A DNA stretch of 54,618 bases from the NCBI GenBank assembly GCA_020718905.1, contig DYRD01000006.1:1-54618 (forward strand), read 5' to 3'. Below the pieces are notes generated by a model, which worked only from the letters and a program-made list of their open reading frames with translations, did not search any database and had not been told where the DNA came from. Source of the stretch: Syntrophus aciditrophicus (GTDB lineage Bacteria; Desulfobacterota; Syntrophia; Syntrophales; UBA8958). The position numbers were made by a program, and so were the translations under genes. Positions 45,031-53,788 of this stretch are shown piece by piece (position 1 is the stretch's first letter; each line of letters starts with the position of its first letter).

Positions 45031-45933
45031 ATGCTTTATCGCCTCTTGCCTCCCCTCTTCTGCCTCCTCATGCTGTCTTGGACCCCTTCTCTCGTCCATG
45101 GTCAGCAAATACCCGTTTATCAATGGCCGGACCGGCTGACCCTGTGCGGAGAAGGGGTCCCCCTCGAACGCCAGGACGTCTGGGAGATGGCGGACCAGGC
45201 CTTTGTCTCGTCGGTATATAATCAGCCACGGCTGATTCTTTGGATCAAACGGGCCCACCGCTATTTCCCCTATCTGGAAAAACGTCTCCGGGAACGAAAA
45301 CTGCCGGACGACCTCAAATATGTCGTCGTCGTGGAAAGCGCCCTGAAAACCTATGCCACCTCTAGTGCCAAGGCCGTCGGCCCCTGGCAGTTCATTGACG
45401 GGACGGGGAAGAAGTACGGTCTCCGCAACGACCGCTGGATCGATGAGCGGTACAATTTCGAGCGGGCAACGGAGGCGGCCCTGAGCTACCTGAGCGATCT
45501 TCACAAGGAATTCAACAACTGGCCGCTGGCCATCGCTGCCTATAACTGCGGAGAAAACAGGATGGCCAGGGATCTGAAGACCCAGGGGGTCAGCAATTTT
45601 TATGACGCCGATCTGCCTCTGGAGACGGAGGGCTATATCTTCAGCATCCTGGCGGCAAAATCAATCCTGGCAAATCCCGCCGCATACGGCTATTCCATCC
45701 CCGCCGCCACAAGGTATCCCCCCCTGGAATATGACGAGATCGATCTCTCGTTGCGCCGTGAGACGCCCATAACGGCCATCGCCCGTGCCTGTGATGCCAC
45801 CTACAAAATCATCAGGGAGATGAACCCGGAAATCCGCCAGAACGCCCTTCCCCAAGGACATTTCAAGTTGCGCATCCCCAAGGGGAAAGCCCCGGGATTC
45901 AATGCCCGCCTGGAAAAAGAGCTGTGCCGGTAA
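45031..45933 (+). CDS. Lytic transglycosylase (MltD-like, SLT domain)
   Basis: 300 residues with a signal peptide (LPPLFCLLMLSWTPSLVHG). The transglycosylase SLT domain shows the catalytic Glu in YVVVVESALKTYATSSAKAVGPWQF and then DERYNFERATEAALSYLSDL, LAIAAYNCGENRMARDL. Further C-terminal is a short LysM-like segment (TPITAIARACDATYKIIREMNPEI). It cuts the glycan strand of murein to 1,6-anhydro ends in the periplasm. The signal peptide has no Cys lipobox, unlike E. coli MltD. It likely shares a transcript with the DUF3568 lipoprotein. The last residues are basic. Confidence 0.9.
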   Translation: MLYRLLPPLFCLLMLSWTPSLVHGQQIPVYQWPDRLTLCGEGVPLERQDVWEMADQAFVSSVYNQPRLILWIKRAHRYFPYLEKRLRERKLPDDLKYVVVVESALKTYATSSAKAVGPWQFIDGTGKKYGLRNDRWIDERYNFERATEAALSYLSDLHKEFNNWPLAIAAYNCGENRMARDLKTQGVSNFYDADLPLETEGYIFSILAAKSILANPAAYGYSIPAATRYPPLEYDEIDLSLRRETPITAIARACDATYKIIREMNPEIRQNALPQGHFKLRIPKGKAPGFNARLEKELCR

Positions 45934-45953
45934 GGCGGCCCGTAAACATTCCG

Positions 45954-46175
45954 GTGAATAACACAATACATTTCGCGTAGAAAGCAACATCCTACCTCCG
46001 TCCCGACCTTCTTGATCATCCGGGACCGGTTCCTACCCGGGAGTGGTTTATTCATGAGGTCAATGTACGCTGGCCGGACATCGAGACGGAATTTCAAGCC
46101 CTTGCCCTGAGGAAGCAATCCCTCGCAGACAGATTCCTGCTGGTCCCCCTCCCTGAGACGGAAGCTGCTGTTTAA
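45954..46175 (+). pseudogene. Coding remnant of unknown function with in-frame TAG
   Basis: Between the transglycosylase and the convergent EEP gene one frame is clearly coding-like: KATSYLRPDLLDHPGPVPTR, EWFIHEVNVRWPDIETEFQA, LALRKQSLADRFLLVPLP, ending TETEAAV-TAA at 46175. Upstream the frame reaches a GTG (45954) only through a TAG at 45978-45980 after IHFA. Replacing the TAG by Glu would give a smooth 73-residue sequence. I do not recognise the family. It may be a small gene broken by a nonsense codon, or the tail of a larger deleted gene. No ribosome binding site is convincing. Confidence 0.45.
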
Positions 46176-46194
46176 CGAACCCGGCATCCGGCGG

Positions 46195-47181
46195 CTAGGT
46201 ATTTCTTAGGGCATCTTGGCCCACGGAAGCAAAGTTTACAGGCACATCTATCCGGGTAAACAGTGGAAAATGATCCGAGGGATAACACTTTTTGACACAA
46301 AGTTGAATAATCCTCGCATCCAGAACCCGGATAGAGGCGGAGACAAAAGTATAATCGAGTTTGAAGCGGAAGAAAAATCTGCGATACCCATGGAATGTGG
46401 CGGCATTGCGCAGATTTGGATAGCGAGTCCGAAAGGTATCTCTCACCGGGTCGGGATTTGAAACTTTACCTTTATTTATTATTTTTAAAGGAGTTTTCCC
46501 TTTTAAATATTTAATGGGGGCACTCTTTTCCCGGGCGTTAAAATCGCCTGTCAGGACAAAGGCATCCGGGCAAGACCGGCCATGAATGCGCTGCATAAGC
46601 AAGATAACGCTTTTCTTCCGGGAATGCGGGGAAAGATGATCCAAATGGGTATTATAGAAATAAAAAGAACGCTGAGAATCTTTGTCGGTCAGCCGCACCC
46701 AGGCGCATTTTCTCGTCATGATGTTCCCCCATCCCTTTGAACCGGGAATATCGGGCGTGTCGGAAAACCAGAAAATGCCTTCCTCCGAAAGGACAAAACG
46801 CGCCGCATCAAAAAATATGGCATTGTGCAGCGCCTTGCCACTGCCCGAATTTTCCATGCCGCTCATCTTGTATCCGGGAAGGATGGAATGAATCTCCTCT
46901 ATTTGAAAACCTAACGCCTCCTGCAGACCCAGAACGTCCGGGTTGTATCGGGTCAAAACCTCGCGCACAAGGTGGCGGCGAAACGCCCATCTGTTTCTGC
47001 CGTCCCGCACCGTTCCCCGGCGAATATTAAAGCTCATTATTTTTAAGCTTAAGCCTGTCTCCAGCGGTTCAGTAGAGAAATCATCCAGGGGGGCACGGGC
47101 GGATTTTCGCCGCAGATTGAAAGTCCGCAGCCAATTTAGCGGTCGAAAAATCGACTTCTTGACAAATCTAAATCCCTTCAT
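46195..47181 (-). CDS. Endonuclease/exonuclease/phosphatase (EEP) family hydrolase
   Basis: 328 residues. The EEP fold motifs are all present: IMSFNIRRGTVRDG (Asn), VLGLQEALGFQ (metal-binding Glu), FYFYNTHLDHLS (His/Asp), VLTGDFNAREKSAP (Asp-x-Asn) and YPSDHFPLFTRI (Asp-His). A 45-residue N-terminal extension rich in Arg/Lys with hydrophobic bits (SIFRPLNWLRTFNLRR) is unusual and may bind membrane or RNA. Members include nucleases and sphingomyelinase-like phosphodiesterases; the best guess here is a phosphodiesterase of unknown substrate. It is divergent from the phospholipase D gene, with 233 bases between. No signal peptide is certain. Confidence 0.85.
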   Translation of the reverse strand: MKGFRFVKKSIFRPLNWLRTFNLRRKSARAPLDDFSTEPLETGLSLKIMSFNIRRGTVRDGRNRWAFRRHLVREVLTRYNPDVLGLQEALGFQIEEIHSILPGYKMSGMENSGSGKALHNAIFFDAARFVLSEEGIFWFSDTPDIPGSKGWGNIMTRKCAWVRLTDKDSQRSFYFYNTHLDHLSPHSRKKSVILLMQRIHGRSCPDAFVLTGDFNAREKSAPIKYLKGKTPLKIINKGKVSNPDPVRDTFRTRYPNLRNAATFHGYRRFFFRFKLDYTFVSASIRVLDARIIQLCVKKCYPSDHFPLFTRIDVPVNFASVGQDALRNT

Positions 47182-47414
47182 CTTCTTATCTTATCGCAAA
47201 TCATGGTAATTATCCCCAAAACATTTTATTTTTGAAGCCCATCGTTCAGAATGCCACCTGACAACTTTAGTTCTATAATAGAATAAACATGACACATGGG
47301 AAAAACAAGCGCCCGTAAGACATAAACCGCTTGCACCATTAATTATTTGCTGTACATTGTTGACAGTAGACCTCATATCCCTGGCAGGACGAAGCATTGA
47401 CATTCGGATAAAAA

Positions 47415-48794
47415 ATGACACTCACCAGGCATCTTTTTTCGTTATTCTTTTTGGTTTCCATTTTGGGTATCAACAGCGGCTGTGCGACCTTGCCGAATGT
47501 CTCCGAAAAGATTGACGCAGCACCGGCTGCTCAGGAACCGCGCCAAATCGCTTCGGCCAAAGGCCTGTTGTCTCCAAAACAGAGCAAGGCCATCATGGAA
47601 CGGCTGAAGCGATGTATCGACCCGACGGACATCCTGGAACGTTACACGGCCGTCGTAGAATCGATCACCGAAAGCCCACTGACGAAGGGGAACAAAGTCA
47701 CCCTCCTCGCCGACGGTCAGGCCGCCTATGCCGCAATGTTCAAAGCCAGAGAGAATGCCAGAGACCATATAAACCTTGAAACCTTTATCATCGATGATGA
47801 TGACGTGGGCCGCGAATTTTCCGACCTGTTATTAAGAAAAAAGACGGAAGGCGTCCAGGTCAATCTCATTTATGACAGCGTGGGCAGTTTCACTAATTCC
47901 GCTTCCTTTTTCAAGCGCTTGCAGGACGGGGGAATTCAGGTCGTCGAATTCAATCCGATACATCAAGGTAACTGGTTGCTAGCACATCTGGATCACCACA
48001 AGATTTTGATTGTCGATGGTAAAATCGCCATTGCCGGCGGCATCAACATCAGCAGCGTCTACTCGAGTAAGCTTTCCGGAAGACATAAGGAGAATAAAGC
48101 ACCTCTGCCCTGGCGTGACACGGACGTTCAAATTGAAGGGCCCGCCGTGGCTGAATTCCAAAAACTCTTTCTTGATACATGGTCGAGGCAGAATGGGCCT
48201 AAACTATCCGGAGGTAACTACTACCCGCAGCTAAAAGAAGATGGGAAGGCCCTCGTGCAAGTCGTCGGCAGCACGCCCGGCGCGGACAACAGGATCACGT
48301 TTATCGTGTATGTGGCTGCCATCACGTTTGCGGAGCATTCTATCCACCTGACGAACGCCTATTTCATGCCCGATGACCAGGTACTGAAGGCCTTCACGGA
48401 TGCAGCGGGGAGGGGTGTGGACGTCAAGATTATTCTTCCCGGAGCCACCGATTCCACGCTGGCCTTGTATGCAGCGCAGTACAATTATTCCCGGCTCCTG
48501 GAAGGGGGGGTAAAGATATACGAACGCTTCAACGCGTTACTCCATGCCAAAACCGCGGTCATTGACGGTGTCTGGTCGACGGTCGGCTCCACCAACATGG
48601 ACTACTGGAGCCTTTTAAGCAATGACGAGGCGAATGCGGTTATCCTGAGCCGTGAGTTTGCCCAGGAAATGGAGAAGACATTTGCCAAGGATCTTGCCGA
48701 GTCCCATCAGATAAAATTGGCAGAGTGGGAAGCAAGGCCCTTGTCCGTGAAGATGAGGCAATGGTTTGCCCATTTATTCGTCCGCTGGTTGTAA
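47415..48794 (+). CDS. Phospholipase D / cardiolipin synthase-like lipoprotein
   Basis: 459 residues. The lipoprotein signal is SLFFLVSILGINSGC (Cys about 23). Two phospholipase D domains carry HKD motifs: HLDHHKILIVDGKIAIAGGIN and LLHAKTAVIDGVWSTVGSTN. The layout (about 450 residues, N-terminal VTLLADGQAAYAAMF, NLETFIIDDDDVG) fits ClsA/ClsC-type cardiolipin synthases. The periplasmic lipid anchor instead of N-terminal helices points to an outer-membrane or periplasmic phospholipid-remodelling enzyme. Its neighbour is a NAPE-PLD-like lipase, so the two may act together on phospholipids. Both catalytic halves are complete. Confidence 0.92.
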   Translation: MTLTRHLFSLFFLVSILGINSGCATLPNVSEKIDAAPAAQEPRQIASAKGLLSPKQSKAIMERLKRCIDPTDILERYTAVVESITESPLTKGNKVTLLADGQAAYAAMFKARENARDHINLETFIIDDDDVGREFSDLLLRKKTEGVQVNLIYDSVGSFTNSASFFKRLQDGGIQVVEFNPIHQGNWLLAHLDHHKILIVDGKIAIAGGINISSVYSSKLSGRHKENKAPLPWRDTDVQIEGPAVAEFQKLFLDTWSRQNGPKLSGGNYYPQLKEDGKALVQVVGSTPGADNRITFIVYVAAITFAEHSIHLTNAYFMPDDQVLKAFTDAAGRGVDVKIILPGATDSTLALYAAQYNYSRLLEGGVKIYERFNALLHAKTAVIDGVWSTVGSTNMDYWSLLSNDEANAVILSREFAQEMEKTFAKDLAESHQIKLAEWEARPLSVKMRQWFAHLFVRWL

Positions 48795-48884
48795 ACGGAG
48801 GATTAAGCTGAGATGACCTGTCTTGCTCCGGGAAACTGGTAACAGGACCATACACAACAGTGATTTTCCCATTTAGAGCGCGCT

Positions 48885-50108
48885 ATGACACATAGGAAAC
48901 TATATCTATTCTTTTATTCATTGTTATTGACAGTCGCGCTGCTGCTTCCTGCCTTCATGGTGGAGACAGGCATATCCGCCGAGAAAATGCAGCAGGTTTC
49001 GGACCACTTCGATGGTCTCCGGTATTTCAATCCCGGTGTTCCTCAAACCCCGCCGGACCCCTCGGGGCAGGCGTCAAGACGCGGCGTCTCCTGGTGGGTT
49101 TGGAACTGGCTTCTAAACGATGATTGGCCGGAATGGCCGGAGGTAAGAGATATTACGCTTGGACCGCGTCCTGTCGCCCGTGCCCCGAAAGGCGTGATCA
49201 GCATAACCCCTGTCGGTCACTCCACTTTCCTCATTCAGATGGATACTCTAAACATTCTCATCGATCCGACTTGGTCGGACCGCTGCAGCCCCGTATCATG
49301 GACGGGTCCCAAAAGGCACCTTCAGCCCGGCATCCGTTTTGAAGATCTGCCCGCTATTGATGTCGTGCTCGTGTCCCACAACCACTATGATCACCTTGAT
49401 CTTCCCACCCTGGAGCGCCTCGCGGCAAAGGGAACACCGCGTTCCATCGTGCCCCTCGGCAATCTCGATCTCGTCCGGAGCGCCGGCATCCCCGCCGTGG
49501 ATGAGCTCGACTGGTGGCAGTCGGTCCGCGTCTCTCCCGAAGTCACGATAACCTTGGTCCCGGCACAGCACTTTTCGATGCGCACCCTCTGGAACCGCAA
49601 TCAAACCCTCTGGGGAGGTTTTGTCATTTCCGGACCCTCGGGTAACATTTTTTATTCCGGTGATACCGGGTATGGTCCCCATTTTCAAGAAATCGCCCGC
49701 CGCTTTTCACCTATCCGGGTGGCGCTCCTTCCCATCGCGCCCTTCCGGCCGCAGAAGATGCAAGCGTCGACTCCCGTGTATAGATCCATTGTCCACATGG
49801 GACTTGTGGAAGCCGTCAAGGCGCATCTGGATCTCGGTGGACCGTTCACCATCGCCGCCCACTTCCAGGTTTTCCGGCTTGGCATCGAGGGGTTTGATGA
49901 TGCCGTGACTATTCTTGCCTCGGAACTGAGGGAGAATAACCTGAAGCCCGACATCTTCATCGCCCCTGTGTTTGGTCAAGCCATTATCATGCCCACGATT
50001 CCGGATGTACTACCGTCGCTCGTTGCTAAGGAGCATCGTGCCGGACCTGAGCTTCTCAGCGACTGTCCGTCCGTAAACTTGCATCGGGGAGCAAAAGCAT
50101 TACCCTGA
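48885..50108 (+). CDS. NAPE-PLD-like MBL-fold phospholipase
   Basis: 407 residues with an N-terminal membrane or signal segment (LFFYSLLLTVALLLPAFM). The MBL fold of the UlaG/NAPE-PLD kind shows HSTFLIQMDTLNILIDPTWSD, VVLVSHNHYDHLDLPTLERL (HxHxDH), TLVPAQHFSMRTLW, YSGDTGYGPHFQEIA and ALLPIAPFRPQ. Mammalian and bacterial members hydrolyse N-acylphosphatidylethanolamines. The WSWPEWP-like region near residue 75 is also seen in bacterial NAPE-PLDs. It follows the phospholipase D lipoprotein by 90 bases on the same strand. The C-terminal TDCPSVNL-like tail lacks the usual GE end and is somewhat divergent. Confidence 0.88.
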   Translation: MTHRKLYLFFYSLLLTVALLLPAFMVETGISAEKMQQVSDHFDGLRYFNPGVPQTPPDPSGQASRRGVSWWVWNWLLNDDWPEWPEVRDITLGPRPVARAPKGVISITPVGHSTFLIQMDTLNILIDPTWSDRCSPVSWTGPKRHLQPGIRFEDLPAIDVVLVSHNHYDHLDLPTLERLAAKGTPRSIVPLGNLDLVRSAGIPAVDELDWWQSVRVSPEVTITLVPAQHFSMRTLWNRNQTLWGGFVISGPSGNIFYSGDTGYGPHFQEIARRFSPIRVALLPIAPFRPQKMQASTPVYRSIVHMGLVEAVKAHLDLGGPFTIAAHFQVFRLGIEGFDDAVTILASELRENNLKPDIFIAPVFGQAIIMPTIPDVLPSLVAKEHRAGPELLSDCPSVNLHRGAKALP

Positions 50109-50196
50109 CAGCCAGGGTGAAGGTCCATGGAATGATTAATTCAGGGGCGCCTTTGGGCGGGTTGGAAACATGAGTTGCATACAGGGGGGCAATTGC

Positions 50197-50565
50197 ATGA
50201 ATAAAATCATTGCAATATTAATAGTGTTCATTGTTTTGTTGGTCGCAGTGCGCGCCTTTGCTCAGGATTCCCTAGAAGCAGCAAAAATCCGGTATTTAAT
50301 TGCCTCCGTTGCCACCCTGGAAGGGGCGAAGTTTATTAGAAACGGCAGCGAATATGATGCCCCGTCGGCTGCTGACCACTTGCGCCTTAAACTCAAAAAT
50401 GCCGGTAAGCGGGTAAGGACGGCGGAAGAATTCATTAAGTTTTGCGGCTCTAAATCTTCCATGTCGGGCGAACCATACCTGATACGGTTTACAGACGGCA
50501 CTACCGTGAAAGCGGAGGTTTTTTTCAGGAAAAAGCTCCTGGAGCTTGCTAAAGATAGACCATAA
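50197..50565 (+). CDS. DUF5329 family secreted protein
   Basis: 122 residues from ATG 50197 (AGGGGGG about nine bases upstream). A signal peptide (MNKIIAILIVFIVLLVAVRAFA, cut before QDS) leads to a compact domain: IRYLIASVATLEGAKFIRNG, YDAPSAADHLRLKLKNAG, VRTAEEFIKFCGSKSSMSG and PYLIRFTDGTTVKAEVFFRKK. This conserved order is that of DUF5329 (E. coli YfeK-like) periplasmic proteins. Function unknown. It lies about 90 bases after the NAPE-PLD-like gene and converges with the DUF1232 gene. Confidence 0.85.
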   Translation: MNKIIAILIVFIVLLVAVRAFAQDSLEAAKIRYLIASVATLEGAKFIRNGSEYDAPSAADHLRLKLKNAGKRVRTAEEFIKFCGSKSSMSGEPYLIRFTDGTTVKAEVFFRKKLLELAKDRP

Positions 50566-50609
50566 CCTCACGTAACTGCTCGTCAAAGCGGCAGTATGTT
50601 ACCCCCCGC

Positions 50610-50891
50610 CTAGTTCTCTTTTGCATGTCGGCACTCCGCAATCACCGTTTTCGGGATCAGCCTGACAGCCATCCAGATCAGCAGGGGCAGGATGACCAGG
50701 TCGTCGAGATGCCCCACCACGGGAATAAAGTCCGGGATCAAATCTATCGGGGAAACGGCAGAGGCTATTGTAGCCCCGAGCAAGAGTTTTGAACGACGCG
50801 GCGTGCACGGATGGCGAAGCACACGCCGATAGAATTCGATCTCCTGCAAGAAACGACCGATCAACCGGCGCGCACGTTCGGCTATTTTCAT
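50610..50891 (-). CDS. DUF1232 (YkvA-like) small membrane protein
   Basis: 93 residues from ATG 50891, chosen because AGGAAAA precedes it; an in-frame ATG at 50906 has no site. The core is RSKLLLGATIASAVSPIDLIPDFIPVVGHLDDLVILPLLIWM, typical of DUF1232 (one or two membrane segments around SPIDLIPD). A basic N-terminal helix (ERARRLIGRFLQEIEFYRRV) and a C-terminal CxxxxEN tail flank it. Function unknown. Another frame (to 50599) runs through it as a shadow. It lies just after a metallo-hydrolase remnant. Confidence 0.85.
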   Translation of the reverse strand: MKIAERARRLIGRFLQEIEFYRRVLRHPCTPRRSKLLLGATIASAVSPIDLIPDFIPVVGHLDDLVILPLLIWMAVRLIPKTVIAECRHAKEN

Positions 50892-50946
50892 TTTTCCTGT
50901 CAACATGGATAATCGCTAATCCGTATCGCGTCACGACGATGTTCCC

Positions 50947-51117
50947 CCGTATGGGTGAATACTCAACGGGGACCCAGGTGTAGGCTTTGTTACCTTCCGC
51001 CCGGATGGGACCGATCCCCGGGAAAGGCAGATGCATGCCGGCAACCAACACCTTGCCTTCCGCGGCGCTACGAAACAGCCACTCCCTCACGGTGACGGCC
51101 TGCTCCTTGTCCGTCAT
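50947..51117 (-). pseudogene. C-terminal fragment of an MBL-fold hydrolase
   Basis: From ATG 51117 (AAAGGAGC upstream) 57 codons read like the end of an MBL-fold metallo-hydrolase: KEQAVTVREWLFRSAAEGKV, LVAGMHLPFPGIGPIRAEGN and YTWVPVEYSPIR, with the last-helix His-Leu-Pro-Phe-Pro pattern. The zinc motif HxHxDH and the whole N-terminal domain are missing, and the frame after SPIR is unrelated. Such ends are well known from hydrolases of about 300 residues, so this is a truncated remnant. The intact ribosome binding site may allow a short product. Confidence 0.55.
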
Positions 51118-51254
51118 GTGTATAGCTCCTTTCGGAAATAACTTCTCCTCTCCTATGGTCTGGGAAGATCTTAACAGCTAAAGACTATGTCAGTTTTCTC
51201 CTTGCCGGGCGGACATTATCTAGTTAATTTTATGGTAATTTTTCCTCCTTCTCC

Positions 51255-52447
51255 TTAGAAGTCGCCCGGGGGGATCTGGAAGAGTCCGGCGATTACGGCG
51301 TCAAAATATTCCGGCAGATAACGGTCCCATAACTTCACGGGGAGGTCTTTCAATTCCAACTGGGCGGACAGGGGAAACAGGAAAAGATAGCGCATCAGAT
51401 ATTCCACGTTTCTTGCTAAATGTCCCCGGTACTGCTGGCGGAGGCGCTGAGAGATAATCCGGTCTTCATGCATGCAGCGGCCGATCTCGCTTTCCAGTAT
51501 CTCCTGGTAGTTGGAGACGATGATTTCCAGATAGACATCTTCCTCTCCGGAAAGGACGAAATCGGCAAAATGTCGGTCCGCCAACTCCGGAGCCACCCCC
51601 CGCCTTGCCAAGACGGCGCGGATGCTCGCCGGCATGGGACCGCGGACCAATTCGTCCTTGGGCGGCTCGATGCGAACCACGAGATTGAGGGCGTTGTATA
51701 TCCCCTGATGGCGTTCCTCCTCGACCACCCGGCAATGTTCGATATTGGCGAGGGCCGTCCTTATCCGCTCCTGTTCGTCGTCCTCCAAAACCACTTTTAC
51801 GCCGGCTACGTCATTGATTACCAAGTCGGTCGCCCCTGCGATCTCCCGCTGCTGCTGGAGGTCTTCGACAAACCGCTCTTCCGCGTCGAGAAATTCGCCG
51901 AGCATATCCTCCGGGGAAGAAAGAAGGTATTCCCGGGGAATGCATAGACGCACGGCCCGCTCATCAGCCAGGGTTTCGGCGTGTCTTTTGATCGCGTCAA
52001 AGATCCGGTCAATTATCCGCCTCGCCCCTTTTTCCGCCAAACGCCGGATGCGTTTGATCCGCAATGATCCGAGATAACCCCCCCCTCTTCCTGCCTCTTG
52101 AAAAACAGCATGGCGTGGCAGGGGGTTTCGCGATAGAACCTTCCGGGATGATCCTTATAGTCCCTGATCAGTCCCGCGATGCGGAGGTTGGAGTACGGCG
52201 GCCTGCGGACCATGGCGTCCTTGACCTCTCCCTTCAGACCGGTCCGCTCCCCCCGCAGGTCTGAACCATATAATTCCTGGAAAAGCCTCCCCGCAAAATG
52301 GTAAAGATACCGGGAAACGAAAAGCTGATTGAAATGGACCAGGCGCATAATCAGGTCGCCGTCGCCGCCCTGGACATTGCCGTACATGCAACGACGGATA
52401 AGATCCTTCATAGCATTACGGTGCAGATAGCTGTCAATGGTAATCAT
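51255..52447 (-). pseudogene. Conserved protein with RelA/SpoT-like segment, frameshifted
   Basis: Two frames join across a G8 run (C8 at 52078-52085 on the plus strand). The first (52447 down) gives MITIDSYLHRNAMKDLIRRC...MLFFKRQEEGG. The second continues GYLGSLRIKRIRRLAEKG to the TAA at 51255. Adding one G fuses them to about 397 residues. The middle part, VINDVAGVKVVLEDDEQERI followed by HQGIYNALNLVVRIEPP, resembles the synthetase domain of RelA/SpoT (I-x-D-x-x-G-x-R/K; YxxLHLVV). The usual catalytic residues are not fully recognisable. It could be a divergent nucleotide transferase. I do not know a family name. Preceded by GGCGGAGATGCC at the start. Confidence 0.55.
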
Positions 52448-52565
52448 GGCATCTCCGCCGCTGGTGATTTTTCCTTTACAAAAGGCTTTTCCTTCTTTAT
52501 GGTAACTCGTATACGGAAGATATCATAAACAAGACAAAATAGACAGGCATGAAAGGGGTGACACC

Positions 52566-53168
52566 ATGGCGCAAGACGACGCATTGGACCAGGCCTACGG
52601 AGGTCCAGACATCGGCAGGAAGATCCGGACCCTCAGGGAGAAAGAACAGTTGACGATCATGGATCTGGCGGCAAAAACAGGCCTTTCCAGATCCGTCCTT
52701 GGCGAAATAGAGTCGGGAGAGGTTACGCCCCCCGTCGGCGTACTTCTCAAGCTTGCCAAGACCCTGAATGTAGGCATGGCTTACTTTTTTCAGGATACGG
52801 TCGTCGCGGACAAGACTTCCGTTACCCGCAAAGACCAGCGATTGAGGGTCAGGAGGCGTCCCCATCATCACGAGGGCGAAGTGGACTATACCTACGAATC
52901 CCTGGAAACAGGTAAGCCGGACAAGCACATGGAGCCCCTCTTCGTCGAATTCATGCCTATGGAAACAGGGGACATGATTTTTTCCACCCATTAAGGAGAG
53001 GAATTTGTTTATCTCTTAGAAGGAAAACTGGCATTCAGATCCCACGAACGTACAGAAATCCTCGCCCCGGGAGACACCATCTATTTTGAGTCCGACATCA
53101 GTCATGCCTTCCGGGGACTCGACGGCAAGGCGGCGAAGGCGATCGTAGTCGTCTGGAACAGGTTATAG
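52566..53168 (+). pseudogene. XRE-cupin transcription regulator with in-frame TAA
   Basis: One frame of 201 codons. The N-terminus is an XRE helix-turn-helix (IGRKIRTLREKEQLTIMDLAAKTGLSRSVLGEIES in outline), then a linker, and MIFSTH followed by TAA at 52992-52994. The same frame continues GEEFVYLLEGKLAFRSHERT, PGDTIYFESDISHAFRG and AKAIVVVWNRL to TAG at 53168, which is the cupin_2 sensor domain. Relatives usually read FSTHxGEEF, with Glu or a similar residue at the stop. Intact, it would be a repressor or activator of the adjacent oxidoreductase genes. The stop gives a 142-residue DNA-binding fragment without its sensor barrel. Confidence 0.8.
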
Positions 53169-53189
53169 GAAAGATTTGGGAGGCTGATT

Positions 53190-53749
53190 ATGCTGGAAAT
53201 CCGGTTTCACGGACGGGGGGGCCAGGGAACGGTCCTCGCCACGATCCTGCTTTCGCAGGCATTCTTCCAGGCCGGCTATCAGGTACAGAGTTTTCCCTTC
53301 TTCGGGGTAGAAAGGCGAGGCGCTCTCGTGGAAGCATACCTGCGTCTGGACGCAAAAAAATCCTCCTGCGGACCAACGTCACGGCCCCAGATCATGTGGT
53401 TGTACAGGACCAGACCTTATTGCAGAGTATCGACGTCACCAGGGGTTTGAAACCGGGGGGGTGGATACTTCTCAACAGTCCCGAAGCCGCTGCGAACCCG
53501 GCTCGGTTCCGCGGTTTCCGGCTTGCCTGGGTGGATGCGACCCGGATCGCCATGAAACACCACTTGGGAAGCCGCACCCATCCCATTGTCAATACGGCCA
53601 TGATGGGCGCCTTTGCCCGCATGTTGGCAATACCGCCGATGGAGGCGGTGTGTAACGCCATCCGGGAGGAGGTCCCTTCCGAACCGGAAGCGAACATTGC
53701 CGCCGCCCGGGAAGCCTATGAGGAAGTCACGTTATTGGGCGAGATATAA
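53190..53749 (+). pseudogene. 2-oxoacid:acceptor oxidoreductase gamma subunit, one-base frameshift
   Basis: The first frame ([54 protein letters not shown]) is a perfect gamma/POR_N-type start. At the A7 run 53354-53360 it goes out of frame. The other frame carries [34 protein letters not shown] and THPIVNTAMMGAFARMLAIPPM to TAA 53749. Making the run A8 fuses both to one 187-residue subunit. The family works with TPP-binding alpha/beta subunits to oxidise pyruvate, 2-ketoisovalerate or 2-oxoglutarate to acyl-CoA and reduced ferredoxin. The A-run could also let RNA polymerase slip. GGGAGG precedes the ATG. Confidence 0.85.
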
Positions 53750-53788
53750 CTCCGCTTCTAAAGCGGAGATAAAATTGAGAGGAAAGAT

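Noticed and set aside
50599..51117. Single 172-residue protein on the minus strand
   Set aside because: Only its first 57 residues look like protein (MBL end); the rest is a shadow of the DUF1232 gene in another frame.
9584..52994. Genetic code change or pyrrolysine reading of TAG/TAA
   Set aside because: TAA, TAG and TGA all end intact genes here, the interrupting codons are of three kinds, and no pylT/pylS-like sequence is in the window.
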